A DNA stretch of 64,000 nt, taken from positions 248,001-312,000 of the forward strand of contig NZ_JABSTZ010000003.1 of assembly GCF_013283745.1 (NCBI RefSeq). The letters run 5' to 3'. How positions within the stretch are numbered: the stretch's first letter is position 1; each line of letters opens with the position of its first letter. Of this stretch, positions 47,497 to 56,571 are shown one piece after another. The notes under the pieces were generated by a model, which made no database searches, was not told the origin of the DNA, and worked only from the letters and a program-made list of their open reading frames with translations. The translations under genes were made by a program, and so were the position numbers. The stretch comes from Aeromicrobium stalagmiti (GTDB lineage Bacteria; Actinomycetota; Actinomycetes; Propionibacteriales; Nocardioidaceae).

Positions 47497-48504
47497 TCAG
47501 CGTGAGCCGACCAGCTCGTCCTTGCCTGCGGTGTGCGCGGCCGCGGGACGCGACCGACGGGCGAACGCCCCGACACCGATGAGCACGACACCGAGCACGA
47601 GGCCACCGATCGGGACGGTGGTCTGCAGCGCGCCGAGCAGCGACGACTTGGACTTGAAGTCGTCGACGGTCTTGGCGACGTTGGCATCGGTGTAGGCGAG
47701 CGTGGCCTTCGTCGTCGTCAGCACCCGCTCGCCGTCGAGCTCGAGGTAGCTGTCCTGGGCCGTCTGGCCGAAGAGGACCACTCCGGTGACCGGGTCGATG
47801 CTGTAGTCACTGACGCTCGAGTAGATCCGGTCGGCAGTGACCGTGCCCTCGTCGGACCCGACCAGGGTGCCGGGCACGTCGATCGTGCCGGTCTTGATCG
47901 GCTCGATGGTCTGGCGGTACTTGTAGACCTTCATGCCCTTGACGGTGCCCTCACCGACGTACTTCGCCGGCGTCGCCTGCCGCAGGGTGCCGTCCCAGAA
48001 CGGGTAGGTCTTCTTCTCGGCCCCGAACGGGAACTTGAAGTACAGGCCCGTGAAGTCACCGGGCTCGATGGTCTCGCCGTCGGCCGTGCTCTTGGTGCCC
48101 TTCCAGTCCACCGCCAGGCCCGTGTGGCGGTCGAAGGCCACCCGGTCGTCGGTGGCGCTCAGCGCCGTCTCGCCGCTGGCGAAGTCGAACGTCGGCTTGT
48201 CGGTGCTGTCGTAGATGTCCCAGACGGCGATGTCCTTGCCGAGGTCCTTGCTGGCCTGCTTGCTCGCCTCGATGTCACCGCGGACGACCTTGACGTTCTT
48301 GAGCGGTCCGTTCGTGACCTTGAGGCCGGCTGCGGCGTCGAGGTACTCGGCATCGGCGCCGGGCGCGGTCGTGGCCTCGCTCGTCGTGTCCTGGTTCAGC
48401 GGCACCACGGCCAGCTGGTCGTACATGTAGAACTTCGACAACGCGGCGATCGCGAGCACGAAGGCTCCGAGGAACAGTGCGACTGTCCCCAATTTCTTTC
48501 CCAC
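47497..48504 (-). CDS. DUF3068 membrane-anchored envelope protein
   Basis: A 335-residue protein with an N-terminal membrane helix (about 6-27), a large extracytoplasmic beta-rich domain (FTGLYFKFPFGAEKKTYPFWD, YKYRQTIEP) and a C-terminal membrane helix (about 295-318) followed by a basic tail. This is the DUF3068 architecture, a family that in M. tuberculosis I recall as Rv0227c, next to Rv0226c and Rv0228 and near aftD. GTG 48504 has GGAGGGAG seven bases upstream. The function is unknown. It is divergent from the GT-C-like gene and marks the left end of the envelope cluster. Confidence 0.85.
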   Translation of the reverse strand: MGKKLGTVALFLGAFVLAIAALSKFYMYDQLAVVPLNQDTTSEATTAPGADAEYLDAAAGLKVTNGPLKNVKVVRGDIEASKQASKDLGKDIAVWDIYDSTDKPTFDFASGETALSATDDRVAFDRHTGLAVDWKGTKSTADGETIEPGDFTGLYFKFPFGAEKKTYPFWDGTLRQATPAKYVGEGTVKGMKVYKYRQTIEPIKTGTIDVPGTLVGSDEGTVTADRIYSSVSDYSIDPVTGVVLFGQTAQDSYLELDGERVLTTTKATLAYTDANVAKTVDDFKSKSSLLGALQTTVPIGGLVLGVVLIGVGAFARRSRPAAAHTAGKDELVGSR

Positions 48505-48568
48505 TGTGGGCTCCCTCCACGGAATGAATACTCCACGGTAACAGGATCCGGGGGTCACCAGCGACGCC

Positions 48569-48583
48569 CGTCACATCGTGACG
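48569..48583. other. Short palindrome in a divergent promoter region
   Basis: CGTCAC-ATC-GTGACG (48569-48583) lies between DUF3068 (-) and the GT-C-like gene (+). It could be an operator shared by both halves of the envelope cluster; no regulator gene in the window is linked to it. Confidence 0.35.
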
Positions 48584-48650
48584 TTTGAGCGCGCTGGACG
48601 CCGTGCTCACCAGCGTCCGACGACCCTGCGGTGTGTCATGATCGGGCGTT

Positions 48651-50480
48651 GTGACGACGGACTCCCGACCTGCTGCCGTGCGCTGGATCTTCCCCGCCGG
48701 CATGACGCGCCAGCAGGAGATCCTCGCCTCCGCGTGGGTACTGGTCGGCATCCAGCTGGTGATCCGGTCGTGGTCGGTGCTGCGGGGCTGGTTCTACAGC
48801 GACGACTTCATCTTCCTCGAGGACGCCCTCGACAACCGTCTGGGCCTCGACTACCTGTTCACCCCGCACGACAGCCACCTGATGCCGATCGGCAACGCCA
48901 TCACGTGGGGGGTCGCGCAGAGCGGCACCTACAACTGGCTGCTCGCCGGCGCGAGCATCCTGGTCCTCCAGCTCGTCGCGGCCGGCTGCTGCCTGCTGAT
49001 GCTGCGCACGGTGTTCGGCGACCGCTGGGCGATCCTCGTGCCGCTGGCCCTGTACCTGTTCTCGACGATGGACCTCGACGCCGTCATGTGGTGGGCGGCG
49101 GCCGTCAACGTCCTGCCGCTGCACATCGGCTTCTTCCTCACGGTGACGTTCGCGGTCCGGCACGTCCGGTCGCCGGGGCTCGTCACCGCAGCCGCGGGAT
49201 CCGGCGCCTACCTGATCGGCCTGCTTGCGGATCCTCGTGGCCTGCAGACGAGCATCGCCGTCGGCCTCGTCCTCGTGATCTTCTACACCGCTGGCCCCCT
49301 GTGGCGTCGCCCGTGGCGCCTGCTGAGGCGCGCGTGGACGTTGCTCGTCCCGATCGCGGTGCTGTCGCTGGCCTACGTCGCCGCCTACGCCGCGACGACC
49401 ACCTCCCCCGTCGCCTCCGAGACGGCCGAGGCCGATTCCCTCGGCACGGCGCGGACGATGCTCGGCACGTCGTGGCTCACGAGCCTCGTGGGCGGTCCGT
49501 GGCGCTGGACCACCGACAATCCCCCGATGGGGTCGACCGACGTCCCGCCCGTCCTGCACGTGGCCGCCGCCCTGGCCGTGCTCGCGATGGTCGTCTGGGC
49601 CGTCAGGCGATCGCCCCGCACCACCGCAGCAGCGGCGACCGTCCTGGCCGGGCAGCTCGTCGTGTCGTACCTCGGCCTGACGTTCGGACGCGCCCTCGCC
49701 CTCGGTGCCGATGCGGGCCTGCTCATGCGGTTCCTGGGCGACTCGCTGCCGGTCACGGCCCTCGCCCTCGGCCTTGCCGTCCTGAGGGCCGACGGTGCCA
49801 CGCTGGTCGCCCGCGAGCCGGCCCGACGGCACCGCCCGTGGGCCGGGTGGGCGGTCGGCGCCGGCATCGTCGTCCTCGCCGTCGGGTGCATCGTCAGCAC
49901 CGTGTCGTTCGTGCGCCCGTGGCACGAGCCCTATCCCGCGCGTGCCTTCGTCGAGAACGCCCGGGCGAGCCTGCAGCGCGACCCCGCCGTGATCGCCGAC
50001 GTGCCGGTCCCCGACCTGGTGCAGTCGGGCCTGAGCTTCCCCAACAACCTGCCGTCACGTCTCCTGCAGCCGATCGGCTCCGTCCTGCGCACCTCCACCG
50101 CCGGCAACGACCTGCGCATCCTCGACGACGACGGGGTGCACCAGCAGGCCGCGATCCGGGCGACGACCAACTCCGAGCGTGGACCGTCCCGCGGCTGTGG
50201 CTACCGGGTCGGCACGAAGGCGGCAGACGTCAGCGTCGACCGGGCCGGCGTCCCGCTGTTCTGGTGGATGTCGATCTCCTACCTGTCGTCGGCCGACGGC
50301 GAGATGACCCTCGAGATCCCCGGGCAGGACAGCCGGACGATCTCGGTGCAGAGTGGTATCCACACCTTCTACCTCCAGGGTGACGAGTTGTTCTCCGACA
50401 TGACGTTCTCCGCCGCGACGCCCGACCTGACGGTCTGCGTGGACCAGGTGTCGGTCGGCGAGATCGTGCCAGTCGGATGA
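48651..50480 (+). CDS. GT-C-like multi-pass membrane glycosyltransferase (candidate)
   Basis: A 609-residue protein with about ten membrane helices (1-440) and an extracytoplasmic beta-rich C-terminal domain (about 440-609). The first loop contains YSDDFIFLED, the acidic motif typical of GT-C enzymes that use polyprenyl-phosphate sugars. The family is not named with certainty. It starts at GTG 48651 and overlaps the acyltransferase start by four bases (ATGA), so both belong to one transcript. In this cluster it could add arabinose or mannose outside the membrane. Confidence 0.65.
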   Translation: MTTDSRPAAVRWIFPAGMTRQQEILASAWVLVGIQLVIRSWSVLRGWFYSDDFIFLEDALDNRLGLDYLFTPHDSHLMPIGNAITWGVAQSGTYNWLLAGASILVLQLVAAGCCLLMLRTVFGDRWAILVPLALYLFSTMDLDAVMWWAAAVNVLPLHIGFFLTVTFAVRHVRSPGLVTAAAGSGAYLIGLLADPRGLQTSIAVGLVLVIFYTAGPLWRRPWRLLRRAWTLLVPIAVLSLAYVAAYAATTTSPVASETAEADSLGTARTMLGTSWLTSLVGGPWRWTTDNPPMGSTDVPPVLHVAAALAVLAMVVWAVRRSPRTTAAAATVLAGQLVVSYLGLTFGRALALGADAGLLMRFLGDSLPVTALALGLAVLRADGATLVAREPARRHRPWAGWAVGAGIVVLAVGCIVSTVSFVRPWHEPYPARAFVENARASLQRDPAVIADVPVPDLVQSGLSFPNNLPSRLLQPIGSVLRTSTAGNDLRILDDDGVHQQAAIRATTNSERGPSRGCGYRVGTKAADVSVDRAGVPLFWWMSISYLSSADGEMTLEIPGQDSRTISVQSGIHTFYLQGDELFSDMTFSAATPDLTVCVDQVSVGEIVPVG

Positions 50481-51733
50481 CCACCCCCAGCGAGCGCCTG
50501 ACCCCCCGCTTCCCGGGGCTCGACACCCTGCGCGCCGTCGCGTCGATCGCGGTGGTCGGGACGCACACGAGCTTCTGGGCCGGCTACTACGGCAACGGCA
50601 CGCTCGGGGCGGCGACCCAACGCCTCGAGGTCGGTGTCGCGATCTTTTTCGTGCTCTCGGGCTTCCTGCTCGGCTTCCCCTACGTGGCCGCCGCCCGTAC
50701 CGGGCAGTCGCACGACTCGATCGGCCGATACTTCTGGAAGCGGGCCCTGCGCATCCTGCCCGTCTACTGGGTCGTCGTCGTCGCGGCGTTCGTCCTGCTG
50801 CCCGACAACCGCAGCGAGCCGGCACACCGGTGGATCACCAACCTCCTGCTCGTCGACCTCTACACCTCCGACGCCCTCCCGCACGGGCTCACCCAGATGT
50901 GGAGCCTGACGACCGAGGCCTCGTTCTACCTGGTCCTGCCGGCGCTCATGTGGTTCCTGCTGCGCGTGGTCGCGCGACGCCGCTGGCGTCCCGACCGGCT
51001 GCTGCTCGCCCTGGCCGCGTCGGGCCTGGTGTCGTTGCTCTGGGCCGGCATCGCCACCCCTTACTTCGACGACTTCGACGGCTGGGCGAACCGGTGGCTC
51101 GTGTCGTACCTCATCTGGTTCGCCGCGGGCATCGCCCTGGCGGTCGTGACGGTCGACCTGCGGGCCGGCACGTCGCGCCTGACACGCCCCGTCGTCGTGC
51201 TCGCCGCGAGCCCCTCGACCTGCTGGACCGCCGCGATCGCGCTCTACGCGATCGCCAGCACTCCCCTCGCCGGGCCCGCCGGCCTGTTCCTCCTCGCGCC
51301 GCACGAGTCGGTCATGCGGACGCTGCTCTACACCGGCGTCGCGGTCCTCGTCGTGCTGCCGAGCGTCTTCGGCGACCCCACCTCGACCTATGCACGGATC
51401 TTGGCGCTGCCGGCGCTGCGCCACCTCGGGCACATCTCCTACAGCCTGTTCTGCTGCCACATCATCGTGCTGGAGCTGGTGTCCGACTGGACCGGCTACG
51501 AGCTCTTCAGGGGTCACGGCATCGAGCTGTTCGCCCTGACGCTCGGCATCAGCCTCGTCGTCTCCGAGCTGCTCTACCGGTTCGTCGAGATGCCCTTCCT
51601 GCGCCTCAAGGACGCCCGACCGCCGACGAGGCGATCCAGCAGCGAGCCGAGTGCGAACGCCACCAGCAGCGCGGGTACGGACCGGTCTCCGGCCCAGCCC
51701 GAGGGTCCGGCCCAGGGCTCGACCACGAAGTAG
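50477..51733 (+). CDS. Acyltransferase-3 family integral membrane protein
   Basis: A 418-residue protein with about ten membrane helices and the acyltransferase-3 signatures: LDTLRAVASIAVVGTHTSFW (His30), FFVLSGFLLGFPY, KRALRILPVYWVV and MWSLTTEASFYLVLPAL. It lacks an SGNH domain. I recall a similar protein (Rv0228) near aftD in M. tuberculosis. It probably acylates (acetyl or succinyl) an envelope glycan. The C-terminal 40 residues after FLRLKDARPP are disordered and are encoded opposite the end of aftD; the two genes overlap tail-to-tail by 160 bases. Confidence 0.85.
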   Translation: MTTPSERLTPRFPGLDTLRAVASIAVVGTHTSFWAGYYGNGTLGAATQRLEVGVAIFFVLSGFLLGFPYVAAARTGQSHDSIGRYFWKRALRILPVYWVVVVAAFVLLPDNRSEPAHRWITNLLLVDLYTSDALPHGLTQMWSLTTEASFYLVLPALMWFLLRVVARRRWRPDRLLLALAASGLVSLLWAGIATPYFDDFDGWANRWLVSYLIWFAAGIALAVVTVDLRAGTSRLTRPVVVLAASPSTCWTAAIALYAIASTPLAGPAGLFLLAPHESVMRTLLYTGVAVLVVLPSVFGDPTSTYARILALPALRHLGHISYSLFCCHIIVLELVSDWTGYELFRGHGIELFALTLGISLVVSELLYRFVEMPFLRLKDARPPTRRSSSEPSANATSSAGTDRSPAQPEGPAQGSTTK

Positions 51734-54700
51734 AGGCCGGCCACGACGACGGCGGCCGTGGCGACCGCCCCGGCGGCAGCCGGCACTCGGGCCTCCGCGA
51801 CCCGGGTGACGAGCAGGCCGGCGACCGCTGCGACGAGACCGGGCGGACCACCCACGAGCGTCACGAGCGCGAGCCCGGCAGCCAGGGTCACCGGACCGGC
51901 CCACCGGCCCGGGACGCGTCGTCCCGCTGCCGGGATGACGGTCGCGGTGCCGCGCGGACGGACCACGGCACAGGCGACCAGGCCCAGGAGCAGCAGCGCC
52001 CCGACCAGGAGTCCACCGCGGTAGAGCGGGTCGGGACCGAACGACCGACGCAGGTCTCCGCCCGCGGCCGGCACCTCCCAACCCTGCTGCCACCCGTTGA
52101 GCACGACGGGCTGTGCGCGGTCGTCGCCGACCTCACCGTTCCACCCGGCGTTCTCGTTGTGCTCCATGACGACCAGCTGCGACCTGCCCGACGCGGGCGG
52201 CACCACGACCCGGTCGTCGTCGACCGGCACCGCCGATGCCGACGGGACGTCGACCGGGGCAGCCGTCAGCGTCAGGCGAACCGCCCGGAACGGGCCGTTG
52301 CCCTCGACCGTGACCCGGTGGTCACCGGGCTCCAGCTTGACCCGGCGCTTCATGCAGAGCTCGGCAGGCACCTCGTCGCCGGCCAGCAGCTGAGCGACGG
52401 TCGCGCGGACCGCCGTGCGCCGCGGCGTGCCGTCGACCACGACCATCGGGCCGGACCCGCACGGCAGCGACAGCCGGTCAGAGCCCGCCCGCGTCGGGAA
52501 CAGCGAGGTGCCCGGGACGGAGACCTCACTGACACCGACCGGCAGCTCGCTGACACCACCGGAGTATCCGACCGAGAACCGGCGGGGTCCTCCGAGCAGG
52601 TGCACCTCGACCGCGGACGTGCGGACCGGCGAGAAGCGCGCGACACCGCCGCGGATCGGCACCTCCTGCGAGGTCCCGTCCGGGAACCGCAGGAGGACCT
52701 TGGTCGGCGCGGTCGCAGCGAGGTCGTCGTCGGTCGAGATCGCGAGCCGGGAGATCCGACGCTGGCCCACCCAGTTGAGGCTGAGCGTGGGATCCGTGTC
52801 GTCGGCATCGGCGACCCAGCCGGTGCTGTCGTCGCCGTCGACGGCGCGCACCGCGCTGGCGCGCGGACTGGGGACGACCTGGGAGCTCGCCGCGACGGTG
52901 GCGAACCGCTCCTGCTGGACGAGGGACGTCAGCGATGCACCTCCGCGAGGGGCGACGGTCAACGACATGCGGAACCGCTCGGTGTCGTTGACGGGCACGA
53001 TCCGGTCGATGCTCCGGCCGCTGTCGCCCTCGGCGTGGTCACTCGCCGAGCAGCGCATCACGCCGTCGTAGGGAAGGCACCCGTCGTCGTAGCCCGACCC
53101 CGCCTCCAGCAGGATCTGGTCGGCGGTGCCCCAGGCGTCGGGCAGCGTCGGCAGGCGCAGCGGACGGTTGAGCGTCACGTCGCTCATCGTGATGTCGGAG
53201 ATCGCCAGCGGGCTCGCCGCGGTCGATCGCCCAGACACGCGCAGCCGGCCGACGCGGCCGACGTCGACCGTGACCGGTCGCCCGCCCGTGGCGGTGACGG
53301 TCGTGTCGCCGCTCTCGGTCGTGACCGTGATCTCGCGGGACTGACCGCGCGGCAGGTCGACGGTGATCGACGCCGTGCCGACGAGACGGCGCTCGCCGAG
53401 CCCGACCTCGACCCAGGACGTGCGACCGGCGTCGGAGAAGTCGGCCCGCCAGACCGTCTCGTCGTCACGGTCGAACGCCGACCACGGCTGGGCCGACTGC
53501 TCGATGCGCGGCAGCGACCCGACGTCGGACTGCGACGACGACGCGCGGAGCGTCTCGGCCCCCTCGAGGACGGGGCGGGACGTCCACGGCGCGACGGCGT
53601 CCTGGTCGTAGCGGTGGACGGGACGGTTGGAGCTGTAGGACTCACCTCGGCCCAGCGAGGCCGAGCGGGAGTGGTTGACCGACCCGAACGCCGCCTCCTG
53701 GCGCCGGATGCTGTCGGTCAGGATCAGCTGCTGCGGCCGCTTCTGCGGGTCGGCGTCCTGGGCGAAGATCGTGGACCCACCGGCGGTGACGCCGAGGTCG
53801 TCGAGACTCAGCAGCGCGTCAGGCCCGCCGACGACGACCGGCGTCCGGGCACGGTCCTGCACTGAGGCACCCGTGACAGCGCCGGCGATCTCGAAGATCT
53901 CGATCGCGGGCCGCGACACCTGACGTCCGTTGTCGACGAACACCTCGGTGCCCGCGTCGTTCTCGAGCGTCGGACCACCTCCGACCGTCGGACCGAATCG
54001 CGCGACGCTCCGGGCGCCCGGCGTCTGCTCCAGCGCGGCATAGACGAGCGACGGGTCGACGACGTCCTGGCTGCGCTTGATGTCGTTGCGGATCACGACG
54101 TGCCCGATGCCGGCCCGGCGCAGGAAGGCCCCGAGACCGGCACCCCCCTGACCGGTCGCGAACCGGCGCGAGATCGTGTCGAGCATCTCGATGTTGCCGC
54201 CGGGCGCGAGCGGGATGAGGTTGCGCACCGCCCATGGAGCGTCGGCCAGCGGCTGCAACGGCTCGTCGCCCGTCTTGCCCCAGACGTAGTCGCCGAACGG
54301 CGTCGCCGGCGCGAGCATCGAGGTGCCCTGCGGGTGGTCGCCGAGCCAGGCGGCGGCCTGGCGCCAATAGCCCGGCACCTCGGAGAAGCTGCCCTTGTTG
54401 GCGACGGCCGCCGTCCAGCCCGGCACCGTCGCACCGAGCACCGCCACGCACGCCAGCAGGGTCACGCCGAGACTCGTGGCGCTGCCGCGCACCGCCGTGC
54501 GTCCGGGGCGCCGCGGGTCGCGCACCATGACGCTGACCAGGTGCACCAGCCCCAGCACCAGGGGGATCCGGATCACGACGTCGAACTTGTGGGTGTTGCG
54601 CAGAGGCGCGAGCACGCCGTCGAGCAGGTGCTGGACCGACTCGGCCCCCAGTCCCTGCACGCTGCCGAGGTGGCCCATCGTCACCATCAGCATGCCGAGG

Positions 54701-55686
54701 AACACGCCGCTGAGCAGGAACGTGCGGTGCGGCAGGTCGCGCCGAGAGAGCCCGAGCACCCCGAGCGCCAGCACCACGACGCCGTTGGCGATCAGGACGG
54801 GCTCGGTGAGCAGCTGGTTGCCGGCGTTGGCATAGACGTCGATGTAGGGCAGCCAGTTGGTCGTGCCCCGCAGCGCGTCGAACAGGTCGGTCGCGATCGT
54901 CGTGTTGGCCGCGCTCTCGATGTAGTCGAGGAACGGCGGGCTGTAGCGGCCCAGCAGGAACAGCGGGACGAGCCACCACGCGGTCGCGAGGAAGACCATC
55001 GCCGGCCACCACAGCATGAGCCGGCGGCGACGCGGCCCGGCCGGGGCGAGCAGCAGCCACAAGGCCCCCAGCGGGATGACCGCGAACGTCGCGGCGGCGT
55101 TGACACCACCGATGCACGCGACGGCCACCGCGCTGAGCGCTGCCATGCGTCGTGGACTCCCCCGGCGCAGCCCGATCACCAGCGGCACGAGCACCCACGG
55201 GGCGACCGCCGACGGCCACAGCTCGATCGACGAAGGGCCGAGCACCGTCAGGAAGCGGGGTGAGAGCGCGAAGGCGAACGCACCGACGATCCGCACCCAC
55301 GGTGCACCCAGGTCGAGCACCGAGCAGAGCTTGACGAACCCGAGGAACGCCACGACCAGGACGACGCCCCACCACAGGCGCTGCACGACCCACGGCGGCA
55401 TGCCGACGACGTCGCCGAGCCAGAAGAACGGCCCCATCGGGAACAGGTAGCCGTAGGCCTGGTTCTGCACCTGGCCGAACGCGCCGAGGCCGTCCCAGAG
55501 GTGCAGGGACCGCGCGAGGAAGCCGCCCGGGTCGACCGTCAGGTCGAGCTTGGTGTCGGTGACGATGCGGCCCGGGGTCTGCACGAAGGCCAGCGCCACC
55601 AGCAGCAGCGAGCAGGCGCCCAGCCGGGCGCGCCACAGCAGCCGCTCCTGGATCGCCGGGTCGATCGCCTCGAGATCCGTCGTCAC
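51574..55686 (-). CDS. aftD: AftD-type arabinofuranosyltransferase
   Basis: A protein of 1370 residues, close to the mycobacterial AftD (about 1400). The N-terminal half is a GT-C membrane domain of the DUF3367 type (ARSLHLWDGLGAFGQVQNQAYGYLFPMGPFFWL, then ALSPRFLTVLGPSSIELWPSAVAPWVLVPL, RNTHKFDVVIRIPLVLG). A long extracytoplasmic part follows with carbohydrate-binding-like domains (about 830-1230), then C-terminal membrane helices. AftD uses decaprenyl-phosphoryl-arabinose to extend or branch arabinan in arabinogalactan and lipoarabinomannan. GTG 55686 overlaps the methyltransferase stop (GTGA). DprE1/E2 and a UbiA homologue nearby supply the donor. Confidence 0.88.
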   Translation of the reverse strand: MTTDLEAIDPAIQERLLWRARLGACSLLLVALAFVQTPGRIVTDTKLDLTVDPGGFLARSLHLWDGLGAFGQVQNQAYGYLFPMGPFFWLGDVVGMPPWVVQRLWWGVVLVVAFLGFVKLCSVLDLGAPWVRIVGAFAFALSPRFLTVLGPSSIELWPSAVAPWVLVPLVIGLRRGSPRRMAALSAVAVACIGGVNAAATFAVIPLGALWLLLAPAGPRRRRLMLWWPAMVFLATAWWLVPLFLLGRYSPPFLDYIESAANTTIATDLFDALRGTTNWLPYIDVYANAGNQLLTEPVLIANGVVVLALGVLGLSRRDLPHRTFLLSGVFLGMLMVTMGHLGSVQGLGAESVQHLLDGVLAPLRNTHKFDVVIRIPLVLGLVHLVSVMVRDPRRPGRTAVRGSATSLGVTLLACVAVLGATVPGWTAAVANKGSFSEVPGYWRQAAAWLGDHPQGTSMLAPATPFGDYVWGKTGDEPLQPLADAPWAVRNLIPLAPGGNIEMLDTISRRFATGQGGAGLGAFLRRAGIGHVVIRNDIKRSQDVVDPSLVYAALEQTPGARSVARFGPTVGGGPTLENDAGTEVFVDNGRQVSRPAIEIFEIAGAVTGASVQDRARTPVVVGGPDALLSLDDLGVTAGGSTIFAQDADPQKRPQQLILTDSIRRQEAAFGSVNHSRSASLGRGESYSSNRPVHRYDQDAVAPWTSRPVLEGAETLRASSSQSDVGSLPRIEQSAQPWSAFDRDDETVWRADFSDAGRTSWVEVGLGERRLVGTASITVDLPRGQSREITVTTESGDTTVTATGGRPVTVDVGRVGRLRVSGRSTAASPLAISDITMSDVTLNRPLRLPTLPDAWGTADQILLEAGSGYDDGCLPYDGVMRCSASDHAEGDSGRSIDRIVPVNDTERFRMSLTVAPRGGASLTSLVQQERFATVAASSQVVPSPRASAVRAVDGDDSTGWVADADDTDPTLSLNWVGQRRISRLAISTDDDLAATAPTKVLLRFPDGTSQEVPIRGGVARFSPVRTSAVEVHLLGGPRRFSVGYSGGVSELPVGVSEVSVPGTSLFPTRAGSDRLSLPCGSGPMVVVDGTPRRTAVRATVAQLLAGDEVPAELCMKRRVKLEPGDHRVTVEGNGPFRAVRLTLTAAPVDVPSASAVPVDDDRVVVPPASGRSQLVVMEHNENAGWNGEVGDDRAQPVVLNGWQQGWEVPAAGGDLRRSFGPDPLYRGGLLVGALLLLGLVACAVVRPRGTATVIPAAGRRVPGRWAGPVTLAAGLALVTLVGGPPGLVAAVAGLLVTRVAEARVPAAAGAVATAAVVVAGLYFVVEPWAGPSGWAGDRSVPALLVAFALGSLLDRLVGGRASLRRRKGISTNR

Positions 55687-56417
55687 CGCTTGCGCAGGAC
55701 TATCGCGAGGTTCCACGTCACCACCTCGCGGAGCCCCGGGACCCGCAGCACCCACCACGCCCAGCGGGGCAGGTAGCGCGGGATGACCGCCACGACGTCG
55801 GCGGCGGTCTGTCGCCGGGCCCACGCGATGCCACCGGCGGCCGTCACGGCGAACAGCGACTCCCCGAACACGTTCTTCGGCGGATGGCCGTGCGTGCGCT
55901 CGTAGCGGCGCGCGGCCCGGTGCCCACCGAGGAAGTGCCAGGGTGCGGTCTCGTGACCGCCCCACGGCCCCCACCACAACGTGTAGGAGAGGAACACGAG
56001 CCCGCCGGGCTCGGTGACCCGCACCATCTCGTCGGCCATCGTCCACGGCTCGCTGACGTGCTCGAGGACGTTGGAGGAGTACGTGACGCCGAAGCTGTCG
56101 TCGGCGAACGGCAGCTGCATGCCGCTGCCGAGGACCGTGCCGGGCATCGGGTCGCCCAGGCCGGACAGCTCACCGAGGTCGGCATCGAGCGGGGTGTAGG
56201 TCGCACCCGCAGCCCGAAAGGCGTCGGCGAAGTAGCCCGGCCCGCCTCCGACGTCGAGCGTCCAGCGTCCGTCGAGGTCGGCATACGTGCTGACCTGGTC
56301 GACCGAGTCGCGCGCGAGCGTCCCGTAGAAGTGGTCGGGGTCGGTCTGCTCGACCCGAAAGGCCTGGAACAACCGCCAGGATCGTCGCAGCGTCGGACGA
56401 AAGGGCAGGTCAGGCAC
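55683..56417 (-). CDS. SAM-dependent class I methyltransferase
   Basis: A 244-residue protein with a class I methyltransferase core: motif I TLDVGGGPGYFADAF (about 54-68), an acidic post-I strand TPLDADL, FADDSFGVTYSSNVLEHVSEP (motif II region), and GGLVFLSY. A C-terminal hydrophobic stretch may sit on the membrane. GTG 56417 is supported by TATGCT six bases upstream. I recall a comparable methyltransferase (Rv0224c) in the mycobacterial cluster. It is cotranscribed with aftD, so a sugar or lipid of the arabinan pathway may be the acceptor. Confidence 0.82.
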   Translation of the reverse strand: MPDLPFRPTLRRSWRLFQAFRVEQTDPDHFYGTLARDSVDQVSTYADLDGRWTLDVGGGPGYFADAFRAAGATYTPLDADLGELSGLGDPMPGTVLGSGMQLPFADDSFGVTYSSNVLEHVSEPWTMADEMVRVTEPGGLVFLSYTLWWGPWGGHETAPWHFLGGHRAARRYERTHGHPPKNVFGESLFAVTAAGGIAWARRQTAADVVAVIPRYLPRWAWWVLRVPGLREVVTWNLAIVLRKR

Positions 56418-56423
56418 CAGATG

Positions 56424-56459
56424 AGCATACGTGAGACGTGGACCACAGCCTGATAGACT
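56424..56459. promoter_or_regulatory. Divergent promoters for methyltransferase-aftD and the GT4 gene
   Basis: On the minus strand TATGCT (56424-56429) is six bases before GTG 56417. On the plus strand the extended element TGATAGACT (56451-56459) would start a transcript near 56466, giving a leader of about 105 bases before the GT4 gene. That leader holds two direct copies of GTTGAGGGAC (56471-56480 and 56494-56503). Confidence 0.45.
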
Positions 56460-56571
56460 CAGGGCGTCGGGTTGAGGGACTCGGCACCGCCGCGTTGAGG
56501 GACGAGGCGGAGAGGGAGAGCCGGGCAGGACGCCGGCGACGAGGGAGGCACCGGCACCCGCCGGGCATCAC

